DNA of 64,000 nt from Bacteroidales bacterium (GTDB lineage: Bacteria > Bacteroidota > Bacteroidia > Bacteroidales > UBA4181). Below are positions 43,387 through 55,600 of this stretch, in pieces. The stretch covers positions 1 through 64,000 of the forward strand of contig JAISOY010000095.1 in assembly GCA_031275285.1 (NCBI GenBank), read 5' to 3'. Every line of letters begins with the position of its first letter. Within the stretch, counting starts at the first letter, position 1. The position numbers and the translations under genes are program-made. The notes beneath the pieces are model-generated. The model was not told the DNA's origin, searched no databases, and saw only the letters and a list, made by a program, of their open reading frames with translations.

Positions 43387-46191
43387 ATGGCCCATAGTAT
43401 ACTGATTCGAAAGTCCCTTATGTTATTTATAACAAATGGATTAAGAAAAAAAATCACTAGAAGCTTTTTTTCCTTGACATTGCTATTAATTTCTTTTACT
43501 GTCGTAGCTCAAGTTGTACCCAGTGGCATAGTATTATCTGCCACAAAAATCCAACCTGGAACTACAGAATTTACTATCACAGTAAGTTATCCCACTCCAA
43601 TGAACATGACAGATCCAAATCAGCCTGTCATCAACTTTTTTGATCAAATCAGCCAGAATATTAACACACAAATAGCTAAAACACTTACATTAAGTAGTGC
43701 AATCTGGACAGACTCATTCGAACTTATTTTTACCTATTCGGTCATTCAAACCAGCAAAGAAAATGATTTTGACGTTAGGGCCACTGTAACAGGAGGAATT
43801 TCTCAAGGAGGACAAACCGGATCTCAAAAAACAAGTACTGAATTCACTATCCAAATGAATCAGATCGCCATTGATCAGGTAAGTTTTTCAACGAACAATA
43901 GCAGCAATAGTCTTATTATAGGCTCCACTGATTTAACAATTATAGTCACTTACGAAACAGCTATGGATCCCGATCCTGCCAAATATCCTCAAATATCTTT
44001 TCCTGTTGAATACAATACGGTTATCATTCCTGTAACAAAAAATTGGGAAAGCGGCAATACGGTGCTAAAATGTACTTATACGATTACAGAAAACACAAGT
44101 ATGGATGGTATTTCAGGAAATTACACTATCTCAGGAGGAGCTGACCCATCTGATGTAACCGGATCAACACGAACAGAAAGCTTTACAGCAGATTTTGTGT
44201 CACCAACCATTGCTAATATTACATCCGGCAACATTTCTTCAACTACCACCAGCCATACTATCACTGTACAATATTCCGAAGATATGGCAGCTGTGGATCC
44301 TGTAATCACTATAGAACCGGTAGATGCAAACGGGATATTTACATTCCAAAGCGGAAACTGGAGCAACGCTAAAACCTATGTAGCCACATATACTGTCAGC
44401 CGGACGGATCCAGGTGTATACACTACAGCCACAGTAAAAGTAAACAGTGGAAAGGATGTTGCAGGAAATCCCCAGGTAACTGAAGGCACTACCAGCATTA
44501 ATATCGACCAACGTACAATGGGTGTAACAGCCAGCATGTCGCCATCAATTATCCAGAGTACCGGCGGAAATACAGCAACGTTGACACTCCTTTTTAATGT
44601 TGAAATGGACATAGCTTTTATCCCAAGTATCACTTTTACACCAAATACACAAAACGTACTCACAGTCAATTCTCAATCCTGGACGGACAATAAAACATAT
44701 ACGGTTACATACAATATAGATAAATCAGACAGGGTGGCGATAAATAATATTGCAGTAGGAGTAGACGGTACCAAAAGTATCAATGGAGAAAGCATGCCAT
44801 TACAAACTATTCCGAATGTGTTCAGCATCGATTTTAACAGCCCTGCATGTGTTGTTACTTTTTCACCTGAAGTAGTTGTAAAAGGAACACCCACCATTAC
44901 TTTTACCGTTACCTATAACATGGAAATGGACCCCAACTCCAAACCTGAAATTACTTTTGGAAATGCTCTTGATCCTGAGACCTATTTCCCTTCCCCACCC
45001 CAATACAACTGGTCGGCTGATAATAAAACATGTACCATCACCTATAATGTTGTCCACCAACAGGTCCAATATCCATCTGTGATCATCATTGTTTCAAAAG
45101 GAGAAAGTGCAGCAGGCAATGCGCAATTCGAAGGAAGAGCAGAAAAAAACCTGGTGATCGATATGCTTGATATCCTTGTTACACCTTCTTTGAATAACCA
45201 TGTTACCTGTAATGACAACACCCAGGTCGTTACATTAAGTTTCAATCAACCAATGACAGAAACTTCAGATAATATCATCAGTTTTCCAGGGTATGACTCA
45301 AATGGTTTTCTTGAATTTTCAAGCATTGAATGGTCCTCTGATAAGAAAGATGCAATTGTTACTTACAATGTTCATAGCAATATAGCATCTAATCAAAGTA
45401 ATATCCCCATTGAAATCGGCCCGGTAGCTAATTTCTTGGGCCGGGTATATCCTGGAGAAACTATTGCTAATCTTTTCTCTGTAACATCCGATCCTCCTGT
45501 CATTGATGATGCCCTAACAGCATCACCGAAATGTTATGATCATGAAAATGGTGAAATCCATTTAAGTATATCCGGAGGAAACCAACCATATACCTATCAA
45601 TGGATAAAAAATGATGAAAACTATCCATCAGCATCCGGACCGGAAAACACTTCGCTAGGAGCAGGTCAATACCAAATAAAAGTTTTCGGGACTGACAATT
45701 GCTTTGCTCTTTATGAAACGGAACTACTTAATCCAGAACCCATATCACTCATCGCTGAAATAAAACAACATGTTGAAAAAATTGCGGATGGCGAAGTATT
45801 ATTAAAGACAGAAGGTGGAACCGAACCATATAGTTATTTTATCAATGGAGTATCTGAAGGTGGAAAAACCGAATATGCAGGACTCGATATAGGAAACTAT
45901 ACATTTGAAGTGAGTGATTACAATAATTGCACGGCACAAACGATCGTTGAAATAAAAGATTACCGTACTCCTACCATCTTCTCCCCTAACGGAGATGGCA
46001 TCAATGATATCTTCATGGAGGGGTATACAATTGAAATTTTTGATCGGAGTGGAACATTAGTTTATAAAGGAAATAATGGATGGGATGGGTACTATAAAGG
46101 TAAACTGGCACGACCGGCTATTTACTTCTACATAGTCACCTTCCCGGATGGAATGAAGAAAAAGGGATCAATTCAATTATATAAAAAATAG
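43387..46191 (+). CDS. T9SS type-B-sorted adhesin with Ig-like and SprB repeats
   Basis: A 934-residue cell-surface protein. A signal peptide near residues 14-43 ends VVAQ. About six tandem Ig-like units of roughly 105 residues follow (each with the pattern T-x-T-I-T-V-x-Y-x-x-x-M-D and a W-x-x-x-x-x-T-x-T-Y-x-V strand, about 46-700). Two SprB-type repeats come next (about 709-781, with GEIHLSISGGNQPYTYQW; about 786-858). The C-terminal about 75 residues (IFSPNGDGINDIF, IEIFDRSGTLVYKG, WDGYYKGK) are the T9SS type-B sorting domain, cleaved or retained during export. It is the first gene of a 17-kb rightward cluster. The ligand or surface role is unknown; adhesion or gliding is inferred from family. 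Confidence 0.88.
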   Translation: MAHSILIRKSLMLFITNGLRKKITRSFFSLTLLLISFTVVAQVVPSGIVLSATKIQPGTTEFTITVSYPTPMNMTDPNQPVINFFDQISQNINTQIAKTLTLSSAIWTDSFELIFTYSVIQTSKENDFDVRATVTGGISQGGQTGSQKTSTEFTIQMNQIAIDQVSFSTNNSSNSLIIGSTDLTIIVTYETAMDPDPAKYPQISFPVEYNTVIIPVTKNWESGNTVLKCTYTITENTSMDGISGNYTISGGADPSDVTGSTRTESFTADFVSPTIANITSGNISSTTTSHTITVQYSEDMAAVDPVITIEPVDANGIFTFQSGNWSNAKTYVATYTVSRTDPGVYTTATVKVNSGKDVAGNPQVTEGTTSINIDQRTMGVTASMSPSIIQSTGGNTATLTLLFNVEMDIAFIPSITFTPNTQNVLTVNSQSWTDNKTYTVTYNIDKSDRVAINNIAVGVDGTKSINGESMPLQTIPNVFSIDFNSPACVVTFSPEVVVKGTPTITFTVTYNMEMDPNSKPEITFGNALDPETYFPSPPQYNWSADNKTCTITYNVVHQQVQYPSVIIIVSKGESAAGNAQFEGRAEKNLVIDMLDILVTPSLNNHVTCNDNTQVVTLSFNQPMTETSDNIISFPGYDSNGFLEFSSIEWSSDKKDAIVTYNVHSNIASNQSNIPIEIGPVANFLGRVYPGETIANLFSVTSDPPVIDDALTASPKCYDHENGEIHLSISGGNQPYTYQWIKNDENYPSASGPENTSLGAGQYQIKVFGTDNCFALYETELLNPEPISLIAEIKQHVEKIADGEVLLKTEGGTEPYSYFINGVSEGGKTEYAGLDIGNYTFEVSDYNNCTAQTIVEIKDYRTPTIFSPNGDGINDIFMEGYTIEIFDRSGTLVYKGNNGWDGYYKGKLARPAIYFYIVTFPDGMKKKGSIQLYKK

Positions 46192-46213
46192 TCTGACATA
46201 CATATCATTATCC

Positions 46214-47938
46214 ATGAAAAGAATCATCACCGTCAGTATCGTTACTCTCGTATGTTTGATCGGGTCATTTGAAGTTAATGCTCAATCGCAGTCCTTCAAG
46301 TCAAAGTTAAACGGAACACCCTATTTTGAAAAGAATGAATATGCCATAGCTATTCCTGCATACGAATCCGATCTAAAAAGGAAAAAAATCACCAGAAATG
46401 AAAGCGCCTATATAGAGACTCAAATAGGTATCAGTTACTACTATTTAAACAATCCAAAAGAAGCAGTCAACTGGTTAAAAAAAGGAATGAATAAGAATTA
46501 CCAAACGGCTGAAACGTTCTGTATCTATGGATTATCACTCCAAAAATTAGAAAAATACGAAGATGCATTGGTTGCATTTAAAGAATGTTTACAAAGAGAT
46601 AAAAATTACCCAAATATTGATCTCTATATCCAGTCATGTGAATACGCCTTATCGCATCCTGACCCGAATACGGAAACCAAAATGCGCTCTTCAAAGATCA
46701 ATACGGACGGAAGTGAATATGGGATTTCACCTGCAGACGGAGAGCTTTTCTTTTCCAGAGCATCCACCAAAGGACGTGATATTGACCCACGTACAGGTTT
46801 AGGATTTACGGAAATATTTTCCACAAAACTGGATGGCAATGACCTCACATCACCAAAGAAAGAAAAAGCATTCATGAAGACCTATTACAATACCGGTATA
46901 TTTGCATACGACTCTGCAACCAATCATATGTATATGACTACCTGTGATCCTAAAAGCGGAAAATGCGGTATCTACCGGAGCACTTACAATCGTAGAAAAT
47001 GGGAAAAGCCTGAACCCTTTTTTATAAATGATTCTCATGATATGGCACACCCGGCTTTGTCAAAAAATGGAACACGATTGTATTTTTCATCCAATGCCGC
47101 CGATGGAAAAGGAAAAACAGACCTCTGGTATGTCGATCGTAAAAGCGAAGATCAATGGGGAGAGCCGGTAAATTTAGGAGAAAAAATCAATACATCCGGA
47201 AGAGAAGAGTTTCCATTTATTGAAGGTGATAGTATCCTATATTTTGCCTCAGACGGACATCCCGGTTACGGCGGACTGGATATTTTTGCTGTCAGTATTG
47301 ATGGTGATGAATTCGGAGAAGTAATCAATCTTGGTCGCCCGTTTAACAGCGGCGCAGATGATTTTAACCTAATCAGTTTTTCCAATAAAGGATTACTTAT
47401 TTCTTCCCGGAATACGTCAAAAAGCGATGATATTTATATATTTGACAAAAAAGATCTACCTTCTCCTCCAAGAAAACAAAAACCAAAACCGGAATTAGAG
47501 CCGGAACCAGAACCTGAAATTATTCCGGAAGTCATCCCGGAAATTATTCCTGAAAAAACAACACCAAAGCCCACTCCTGTAAAACCGGCAACAAATGTTG
47601 TGGCCGTGATCTATTTTGATTTTGACAGATTTGTCCCTCAAAGGGAATACAGGAATAAATACAAAGAAATTGTGGCATTAATGAAAGCTTATCCTAATGC
47701 TGAATTTGAGATCTCAGGTTATGCGGATAGCAGGGGAGGACCTGAATTCAACCAGGAATTATCCGAGAAACGCGCTGACTATGTTGCAAAACGATTGGTT
47801 GACAGGGGTATCAAACAAAATAGCCTTGTTATCAAGGGCTATGGAAATACCAGACCTGCAATACGCAATGCGATAACCGAAGAAGAATTCCAAAAGAACA
47901 GGCGTGTTGAAATACGCGTTATTCAAACATCAAAATAA
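46214..47938 (+). CDS. TPR/propeller/OmpA protein, PorE-like
   Basis: A 574-residue exported protein with signal peptide ending VNAQ. TPR-like repeats (about 30-140) precede a PD40 beta-propeller (about 150-410: HPALSKNGTRLYFSSNAADG, FPFIEGDSILYFASDGHPG), a Pro/Glu-rich linker (about 415-460), and an OmpA peptidoglycan-binding domain (YFDFDRFVPQ, ISGYADSRGGPEFN, KGYGNTRPA). Unlike the protein at 10192 it lacks the carboxypeptidase-regulatory-like module. It starts 22 bp after adhesin 1 and ends 2 bp before a PorP/SprF gene. It probably links the surface export apparatus to peptidoglycan. Confidence 0.87.
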   Translation: MKRIITVSIVTLVCLIGSFEVNAQSQSFKSKLNGTPYFEKNEYAIAIPAYESDLKRKKITRNESAYIETQIGISYYYLNNPKEAVNWLKKGMNKNYQTAETFCIYGLSLQKLEKYEDALVAFKECLQRDKNYPNIDLYIQSCEYALSHPDPNTETKMRSSKINTDGSEYGISPADGELFFSRASTKGRDIDPRTGLGFTEIFSTKLDGNDLTSPKKEKAFMKTYYNTGIFAYDSATNHMYMTTCDPKSGKCGIYRSTYNRRKWEKPEPFFINDSHDMAHPALSKNGTRLYFSSNAADGKGKTDLWYVDRKSEDQWGEPVNLGEKINTSGREEFPFIEGDSILYFASDGHPGYGGLDIFAVSIDGDEFGEVINLGRPFNSGADDFNLISFSNKGLLISSRNTSKSDDIYIFDKKDLPSPPRKQKPKPELEPEPEPEIIPEVIPEIIPEKTTPKPTPVKPATNVVAVIYFDFDRFVPQREYRNKYKEIVALMKAYPNAEFEISGYADSRGGPEFNQELSEKRADYVAKRLVDRGIKQNSLVIKGYGNTRPAIRNAITEEEFQKNRRVEIRVIQTSK

Positions 47939-47940
47939 CC

Positions 47941-48897
47941 ATGAAGAATATCATATATCAAAAATCATATATGAAAGGAAAATACATCTTCTTCGTTTTA
48001 TTTCTCCTTTTCTTATATGGCCCACATCTGGTAAAAGGGCAAAACGATATTTTGCTCACTCAACAATGGTTGTCGAGAATCAATCAGAATCCTGCAGCTA
48101 CAGGTAATTCTAATAATATTGATGTTTATGTATTACTGAGACAACAATGGAAAGGCTTTGATAATGCACCGGAGACACAAGTGGTCAACATTCATAATTA
48201 TTTTGACCGGATCCGTTCCGGATTAGGTCTAACGGCTACGCATGATAAGCTCGGCGTAGGTTATAATATGACCAATGTAAAGTTAGCATACGCCTTTCAT
48301 GTAAACCTGGGCAGTAAATGGTTATTATCACTGGGATTATCAGGAGGCATCATACAACAATCCTATGACCCGAGCAAACACTTCTACATACAGGATTCAG
48401 ACCCGGAACTATCCCAAATGGAAAAAGAATCACAACTGAGTCCTGATGTTGATTTCGGATTTGAATTAAGTTCACAAAGAATATTATTAGGTGCTTCAGT
48501 TACACATTTATACCGTTTGCCGGAAGATCAAACAACACTAAAAGTAGCACAACAGTACCATGCATATGCCCGTTATACGCAACCACTCGGATCATCGTTC
48601 GACCTGATTGCCGGAGTGCGTGGCAGCAATTTCGACAATGCCATATTTTATGATATCAGCCTTACAGGTTTATTATTGAAAAAATACTGGATAGGAGCAG
48701 CATTCAGGCCGGATAATGCTGTCGCAGGAATGGTTGGTCTCCAGCTTGGATTTATACGTTTAGGATATTCCTACGATTATTCGATTGGAAAAGTAAATTC
48801 CATTGCCCAGAATACCCATGAAATAATGGTATCATTAAAAATAGGAAAACCAAAGAAAGCAATCAATACCAAATCACCACGTTTCATTGAAGAATAA
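47941..48897 (+). CDS. PorP/SprF family type IX secretion membrane protein (1)
   Basis: A 318-residue outer-membrane beta-barrel protein of the PorP/SprF family. The mature N-terminus after the leader has the family signature DILLTQQWLSRINQNPAATG, followed by RQQWKGFDNAPETQVVNIH. Barrel strands alternate through LGLSGGIIQQ and LGASVTHLYRLP. These proteins are needed for export or attachment of adjacent type-B-sorted proteins such as SprB. It is the third gene of the unit led by adhesin 1, 2 bp after the PorE-like gene. The Met at 47971 is a likely alternative start that gives a more typical signal peptide. Confidence 0.92.
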   Translation: MKNIIYQKSYMKGKYIFFVLFLLFLYGPHLVKGQNDILLTQQWLSRINQNPAATGNSNNIDVYVLLRQQWKGFDNAPETQVVNIHNYFDRIRSGLGLTATHDKLGVGYNMTNVKLAYAFHVNLGSKWLLSLGLSGGIIQQSYDPSKHFYIQDSDPELSQMEKESQLSPDVDFGFELSSQRILLGASVTHLYRLPEDQTTLKVAQQYHAYARYTQPLGSSFDLIAGVRGSNFDNAIFYDISLTGLLLKKYWIGAAFRPDNAVAGMVGLQLGFIRLGYSYDYSIGKVNSIAQNTHEIMVSLKIGKPKKAINTKSPRFIEE

Positions 48898-48924
48898 TAT
48901 TTATCACCCTTAAAAATATTTATT

Positions 48925-49476
48925 ATGTCCCCCGTTAGATACAGACAAAGACCCGTTACACCAAAAAATACGGAAAAACCTGAGAAATCAACATCAAAAA
49001 AAAATACAGGCACCATTATCATAGTCCTCCTCCTCGGTATAGGAATAGGGATAACTATCGGTATCCTATTTGATCCTATAAAAAAAATATTCGTAAAACC
49101 AGCTGTAGAAGAAACAATCATCATAACACCAGCACCGCTACCAGAATCAGAGCCTGAAGAAATCAACGAAGAAGTCCAACCGGAACCAGAGCCTGTTGCT
49201 CAACCGGTGGCCGTAACACATAAACAAGAATCTTCTTCATCGGTTCCCACAGGGTTTTATATTATCATAGGCAGTTATCACCAAAGATACAGTGCTGAAC
49301 AACTGGTATCGGCAGTAGAAAAAGACATTGAAGCCAATGTTCTACATTTTAAAGAATTAGGACTATATCGAGTATCAGTAGGTAAATATGACAGGCTCAA
49401 CAAAGCTTACAATGATTTAAGCAGTATCAAGGATCTGGACGGCTGTGAAGAAGCATGGGTGCTGGAAAACAGATAA
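48925..49476 (+). CDS. Membrane-anchored SPOR-domain protein
   Basis: A 183-residue protein with a basic cytoplasmic N-terminus, one transmembrane helix (about 32-50, TIIIVLLLGIGIGITIGIL), a Glu/Pro-rich periplasmic linker (about 65-100) and a C-terminal SPOR domain (about 105-180, GFYIIIGSYHQRYSAEQLV ... LGLYRVSVGKYDRLNKA). SPOR domains bind denuded peptidoglycan at the division septum. The gene lies inside the T9SS adhesin cluster, 27 bp after the first PorP/SprF gene, suggesting it places or anchors the export machinery at the cell wall. That link is inferred from gene order only. Confidence 0.85.
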   Translation: MSPVRYRQRPVTPKNTEKPEKSTSKKNTGTIIIVLLLGIGIGITIGILFDPIKKIFVKPAVEETIIITPAPLPESEPEEINEEVQPEPEPVAQPVAVTHKQESSSSVPTGFYIIIGSYHQRYSAEQLVSAVEKDIEANVLHFKELGLYRVSVGKYDRLNKAYNDLSSIKDLDGCEEAWVLENR

Positions 49477-49608
49477 AGACACGACGGCTGAAAAAACTGT
49501 GTAACTATTTATACTAAAAAGCGTATATATATAGTATCTAGGGGATATTTCAATCAACGAATAAATCTATTCGTCTGTTATTGATTTTAATATTTTATAT
49601 TAATAGGA

Positions 49609-52600
49609 ATGAAATCATTGAGCGCAGTCATAAAAAACATTTTCATCTTCGTTATATCATTTTCATTTTGTTTACCAGGATTGGCACAAAGCGGCATAAA
49701 ACTGGCAAAAGAAGCACAGATAGTCAGTTCAGATATTAATGGGAATATTAATATCAGATTGATTTACAGAGTGGAAAATTCCGGAGCAGATACACTATAC
49801 ACTGTTCATTTAGAAGATGATATAAAATTTGCATACCGGAATGTTGCTACGATCTCCTTTGTTTCACGTACGCTTAGCAGCACGCTCGGAGCAAGCACAA
49901 AACTCACCCTAAATACAAGTCACACCGGAGGGTCGGAAAATATCTTTGCTACTGGCACCGGCATTTATATACAACCAGGTGAGACAGCAACAATTACTAT
50001 CATCTATAACATAAAACTTAACACCAACTACCCACAAAATGGGATCCAGGGATTTACCGCCTATGTATCTGCTAAAAATAGAAATAATATTTTTGTAGAT
50101 GCAGAGTCGATTAACGGAAGTACACCTGGCGGAGGTAATGGTGCACCTGGCGTGGTAACGCCCATTAATATAGCTATGATCACCATTACAGGGCTTCCTC
50201 AGCGTACTGAAGCTGAAAGTGATGCCAAATTAATGGAATTTATCATAGAGAGAAGAGGATACAAAGCAGAGACTACTAATCTAGTAGCAACATTCGCGGG
50301 AACCACTTACGGATCAAATACATTACCGGCAACTTTAGGAACTGCCGCAGGCTCGGGAATAGATGCCTATTCTTCATTTTTGACTTATAATCTGACATTC
50401 AATAATGGAGAAGATATTAAAACACTGGAAATGCAGATCGTAGATGATGATGTTTATGAACTGAAAGAGGTATTTTCACTGACTTTAACCGGACAAGCAT
50501 CTAACATCTCGTTAAATCAGCGCATAGTATACACCACCATCAATAGTGAAGAACCCAAACCGACCATCACGCTTTCTGACTTAACCGGGCAAAATAAATA
50601 TACGGAAGGAACAAGCAATCCTCCAGCCGGAACGCCTGTAACAGTAAAAGCAACATTATCATATCCGCATTATAAAAATCTAACCGTCCCTGTAGCACTA
50701 GTGTTCGGAAGCGGAACAACCATGGCTGATGCCGCAGATTTCAATGGCGCTACTTCCGGTAGTTTTACTTTTAACAGCCAAGCCACGGAAAGTACTTTTA
50801 CTTTTAATATCAAACAGGACGATATTGAAGAAGAGCAGGAACAATTTAGCGTAAAAGCTACAGTCAACAGCACTGATTTAAGTGATATAGGAAAATCATC
50901 ATTGACTTATTATATCCGCGATGATGACAAACGTTTAATCCAATGGATAGGAAAAGCTCCGGAATCAAAATTTAAGGAGTTACATAAAGGAACCGGTATA
51001 AAAGATACCGTAGAAATTGATTTCTTTATCGCCGAAGGGAATTTCAGGATACCAAGGCTTGAGATCACCATGCCTGCTGGTGTGCAGTACGAAGGAGATT
51101 TTCAAAATCTTGCCGCAGATAACCGTATAGATTTCAAGTATGACTCTAAAAGCGGTAACACTTATTATTTTGTTCCGGTCTCTGCCACAGAATTGATAGC
51201 CAACCAAAGAGTGCGTTTTAAGTTTACAAAAACAGCACTGTGTTCTGCTACACAGGGAACGAAGGAAGATATAGTCAAACTAAGACACACCCTCCTAAGT
51301 GGAACAAATCTATATGCAAAAGACCTGATCACCTCTAAAACAGAACAAAGGTATTCTTACATGGTCAAAGAGGGAAATCTGGTTATGCAATTAACTAAAG
51401 GAGAAACCCTTATTTTCCCCAGCGAAACAGATAATTCCAAACCACAGGAAATCAAAGTACAAAACACTGGTTTAGGCGTAATTACAAGTCAGGATCTGGC
51501 CATCGAGATAGAATTCGACCAAAAAATCATAGAAAAACTGGATAACCTAACCATTAATGGTATCCCAGCCACTTATGCCACATCTACTCCTTACCAAAAA
51601 TTCACCGTCACCATTACAGATGCTATCCTTCAAACCATAGGAAACAAAGATAAATTATTCGATCCCAATGAAAATATTATCATTAGTTATGATGTAATCA
51701 CACGTTCAAAAGCTGATCTGAAAGGTACCAACCTTAATTGTGGATTGAAAAAAGAAACCATCCGGTCCTATTGGGCATGTAAAAAACCAGCACAAACACT
51801 TACCGTAGGTGTAGAAATATACCGTCCCGCAGGAAAGCCTGTTCTGGATCTTCAAATAATAAAACCAACAACATTTACCGAAGATGGTTCACCAAATAAT
51901 TTTATTATAAAACTGACTAATACCGGAACCAGTGATGCTTTCAATGTGGCTGTTCCAATGACAATACGTACAGCCGATACCAGCCTGGAATGGATCATTC
52001 CCAATGAGGTAACTGTCCAGATTGACGGAGGACCGGTTTATACTGTCTCTGCCAGTGGAAGTAGAGCCTCAAGTGTTAGCTTCAATTTCTCCAACATCAG
52101 TACCGGCTTATATATCCCGGTAGGAAAAACCGCTGAAATCATCTATCCGATTCGCCGGGATGTTGTTAACAGATATAGTTCATTAACCAATGACACCGAA
52201 CCGGATGTCTTGACCAACAAATATTTTTCCTACCTGTATCTAGGCAACATCACATATACTGACGAATGTCAGGAAGCAGGAAAAGCTGGAAGATTAGGGG
52301 ATTACTTTATCAATGGAAGTGGTAATGTTGCTGCATTTGCTCCTTTATCGGTCAGAAATACCAATTTAATCGACATGAGTGATGATCCGGGAGTCAATTT
52401 ACCCGGTTCATATACCATGGAATTTGGTGATTATTTCCATGTTTTTCCCATGCATGAGACCAATAACTGGTTCGATGGAGAATTGGAGATCAATTTGTAT
52501 ATGGAATCCAATGTCCCGCTTACTGCACCCGACATGCAGTTTGACGGGATCGTCCTGACAGGTAATGATGGCAGCCAGTTGAAATGGGTATTGGGAGACC

Positions 52601-55600
52601 TGAATTCTTCTATTACTGTATTTCGCGTAGATGCATCAGATATAGAAACTCCTCAACCAAATGTTCCGGGTATAGGCGATCCTCGCCAAAATCGTTGGCG
52701 CATCAAGATACAAAACCTTGATAAAAAATACCTCAGTAAAAATGCAAAAATCGAACTGAAGGTAATGGGGGTCTGTACCGATAATAAGACAAAAATCAAC
52801 AAAGTACATTATACTGTTAATTATAAAACCAAAAACGGTGTCTTACATAAAGTCTATAAGGCAAGGACATCCACTACAGTTAAATGTACCAACGAGCCCG
52901 GAGTCAATCTAAAGAGATATTTCAGTCAAAGGATCAATGTGACCAAAGGCGATCAAAATGATAACGGTATTGATAACGGAGGTAAGATAGGAAGCGGCGG
53001 GGATACCGATACCACAGGGTTAAGCAAAAAAATAAGATTTGATCGTTTATATGATCTGGATACCATAATCTTCAAAACATCATCCAGGTTAATGGAGTAT
53101 CCTGCCGATCCTACAAAATGGAAACATCTCCATATTGTACTGAGTGATAAAAACCGCAAGATGGATGCTACTAATTTTATCCATCAGGAAACCAAAATAA
53201 AACTTTACCAAAAAATTACCGGTACATATTTTGAATACCTTAACCATACCATCACAGGAGCAGGAAGTGTTCAATATCAACCTAATTATAATGGTTCCAA
53301 TCATCTCGGATTACACTGGGATCCGGGTACGCCAGCTTATTTGTTCGGAGCCTATGACTCAATCGCCATAGAATCGGTATGGACCACCCGGGTAGAAACA
53401 GGAGTGACCGGTAGTGCAAGAACACAGGAAACCAGTAATTATAAATTCTGGACCTATGTACATGATGTGGAAAGAACCAATTGGTATGATGATTTCCCAG
53501 TGGGAACAGACCCAAATATGCCTATAGCTCAAATGGATGCCTATTTTGTTGGAGAAATGGACCGCTATACCATTGGTTATACAACCAACAGCGTTCCGAT
53601 TCATCAGATGTTAAGCCCTCAATATACCACTGCACAGAATGCTTCTTACAGCCATTTGTTAACTATTGGTACGTACGGATGGAACAACACTACATTCACC
53701 AATGAGCTACGCCAGCCTTATTATGTGAATGATGTAAAATTCACCCTTCCTTATGGTTATGTATTGGAAGGTGATATGAAATTTTTAAATATCGGATCCA
53801 CTAAGGAGAACGGCATCTACAAACACAACTTTGTAAAAGAATTCCTGAATGGAAATAAGCAAACAGCAGTAACGCTCACGAATTACTGGGATACTGATAT
53901 TAAAGAAATACACAATACTTCAAAGGATCAGATTGCTGACGAAGGATGGAGCTCTAATGCCTATATACCCATAAAAGTAACTCCAAGAGCCCCGATAGGA
54001 CTGTCGTCTGTGTCAGTTGATCTGTCTTATGCATCTCCTCCTGATGCCGGACTGGATCCATTTAATCAATCCGTTTCATTTTACCTGAATAATAATGCCG
54101 CCAACTTCCTGGTAGAATATTTTGACAAAGAAGCTTACGCATATAATGATACGGTCAGATGGACTGTTCGTGTAACCAATCCGTCTTCGGTTGAAGATGT
54201 CATGAACTGTTGGCTGTATCTTGAAGGAGACGGATCACTTAAGCCGTTATACGTTGTGGATCATAATAATAATATTGTCACCACACCTAATAAAGGGTAT
54301 CAGGGAAGATGGATCAAAGTAGCGGACAAATTATTGAAATCTTCAGCACAATATTATACCATTGTCGCCCGGTATGATCCGTATGTATGCGACAGGGACA
54401 GTCTGGTAGTAACGCCCTGGTTCAACCAGACAACCGATCCGATGAATTATACATTGAACGGCACGGCCAATTATTACCAAAGTAATCCATTGGATACCAC
54501 CACCAATATCAATTCACCGACTTACGACCTGTGGGTGGGAATTACGCAATCCATCTATATCAACCAGTTTGAATCTGCCATCAATGGGATGGTCACGCAA
54601 CTGATGGATACACCTAAAAAACCCGAAGCACCTGTTACAGGAGGAAAATATGATAAGGATGAAATTTCGTTAGGTAATGATTTCCCTGTTGAGATCATAC
54701 TCAACACTACAGATATGATAGGAGTGAAGGATGTGAATATCGATATAAGCATCCCAAAAGGACTGAAATATGTAGAAAATAGCGGTTATTACCAATGGAA
54801 AGGGGATACGCTCAAGTTCGAAACAACAGCAGAAACAAAAATGCTCGGATTCGACGGAGATGTTAATACTCCTGGAGATGTTGAACGTACCATCAACATA
54901 ACATTGAAAGATTTCATCAACAGGGATACCATACCCGGTATATACAATACCGAATTTGATGATAGGACTGTATTTTTAAGATTCTTACTGAATCCTCAAT
55001 GCCAGGGATTTGATGCCGATAGTGCGAGTATTAATGTACAAATGCATGCGAACAGACTCTGCGGAACACCTGCTTATGGTGATCAGGATACCATTACCGG
55101 AGGACAGATATATCTTGAAGGATTCCGGTATTATAAACTTGACCAGGATCTATATCCACCAGCCGGACCGGACTTTGCATTGTGCAATAACCAGGACAAA
55201 GGAACCCTTACTGCAAGGTTATACCGTATCGGAGCCGGAGCACTGCAAAATGACTCCATTGTCCTCAAACTTCCGAAACAATTTACCCTTGATTTAACCG
55301 CCAATCCGGGCAATTCTATCCGGTACGACAAATTGAACACCGATCCGACGGATGCCGGGACACCATGGGATATGGATGGAGAGCCGATCAAATACAATTT
55401 AATTACTGATGACCCGGATTCCACTATTATCAAATGGGCAGTTCCAAGAAAATATTCTGAAAACTACAAGAAAAATATACGTATCGAATATGAGATCGAT
55501 ATTAAGGTAGATCAGAATAATTTCCAACCATCCGACTATAAGTATGATCAAGTAGCCACGATATATGTAGTCAGCGGGGATAACCCCACCTGTACGGGAA

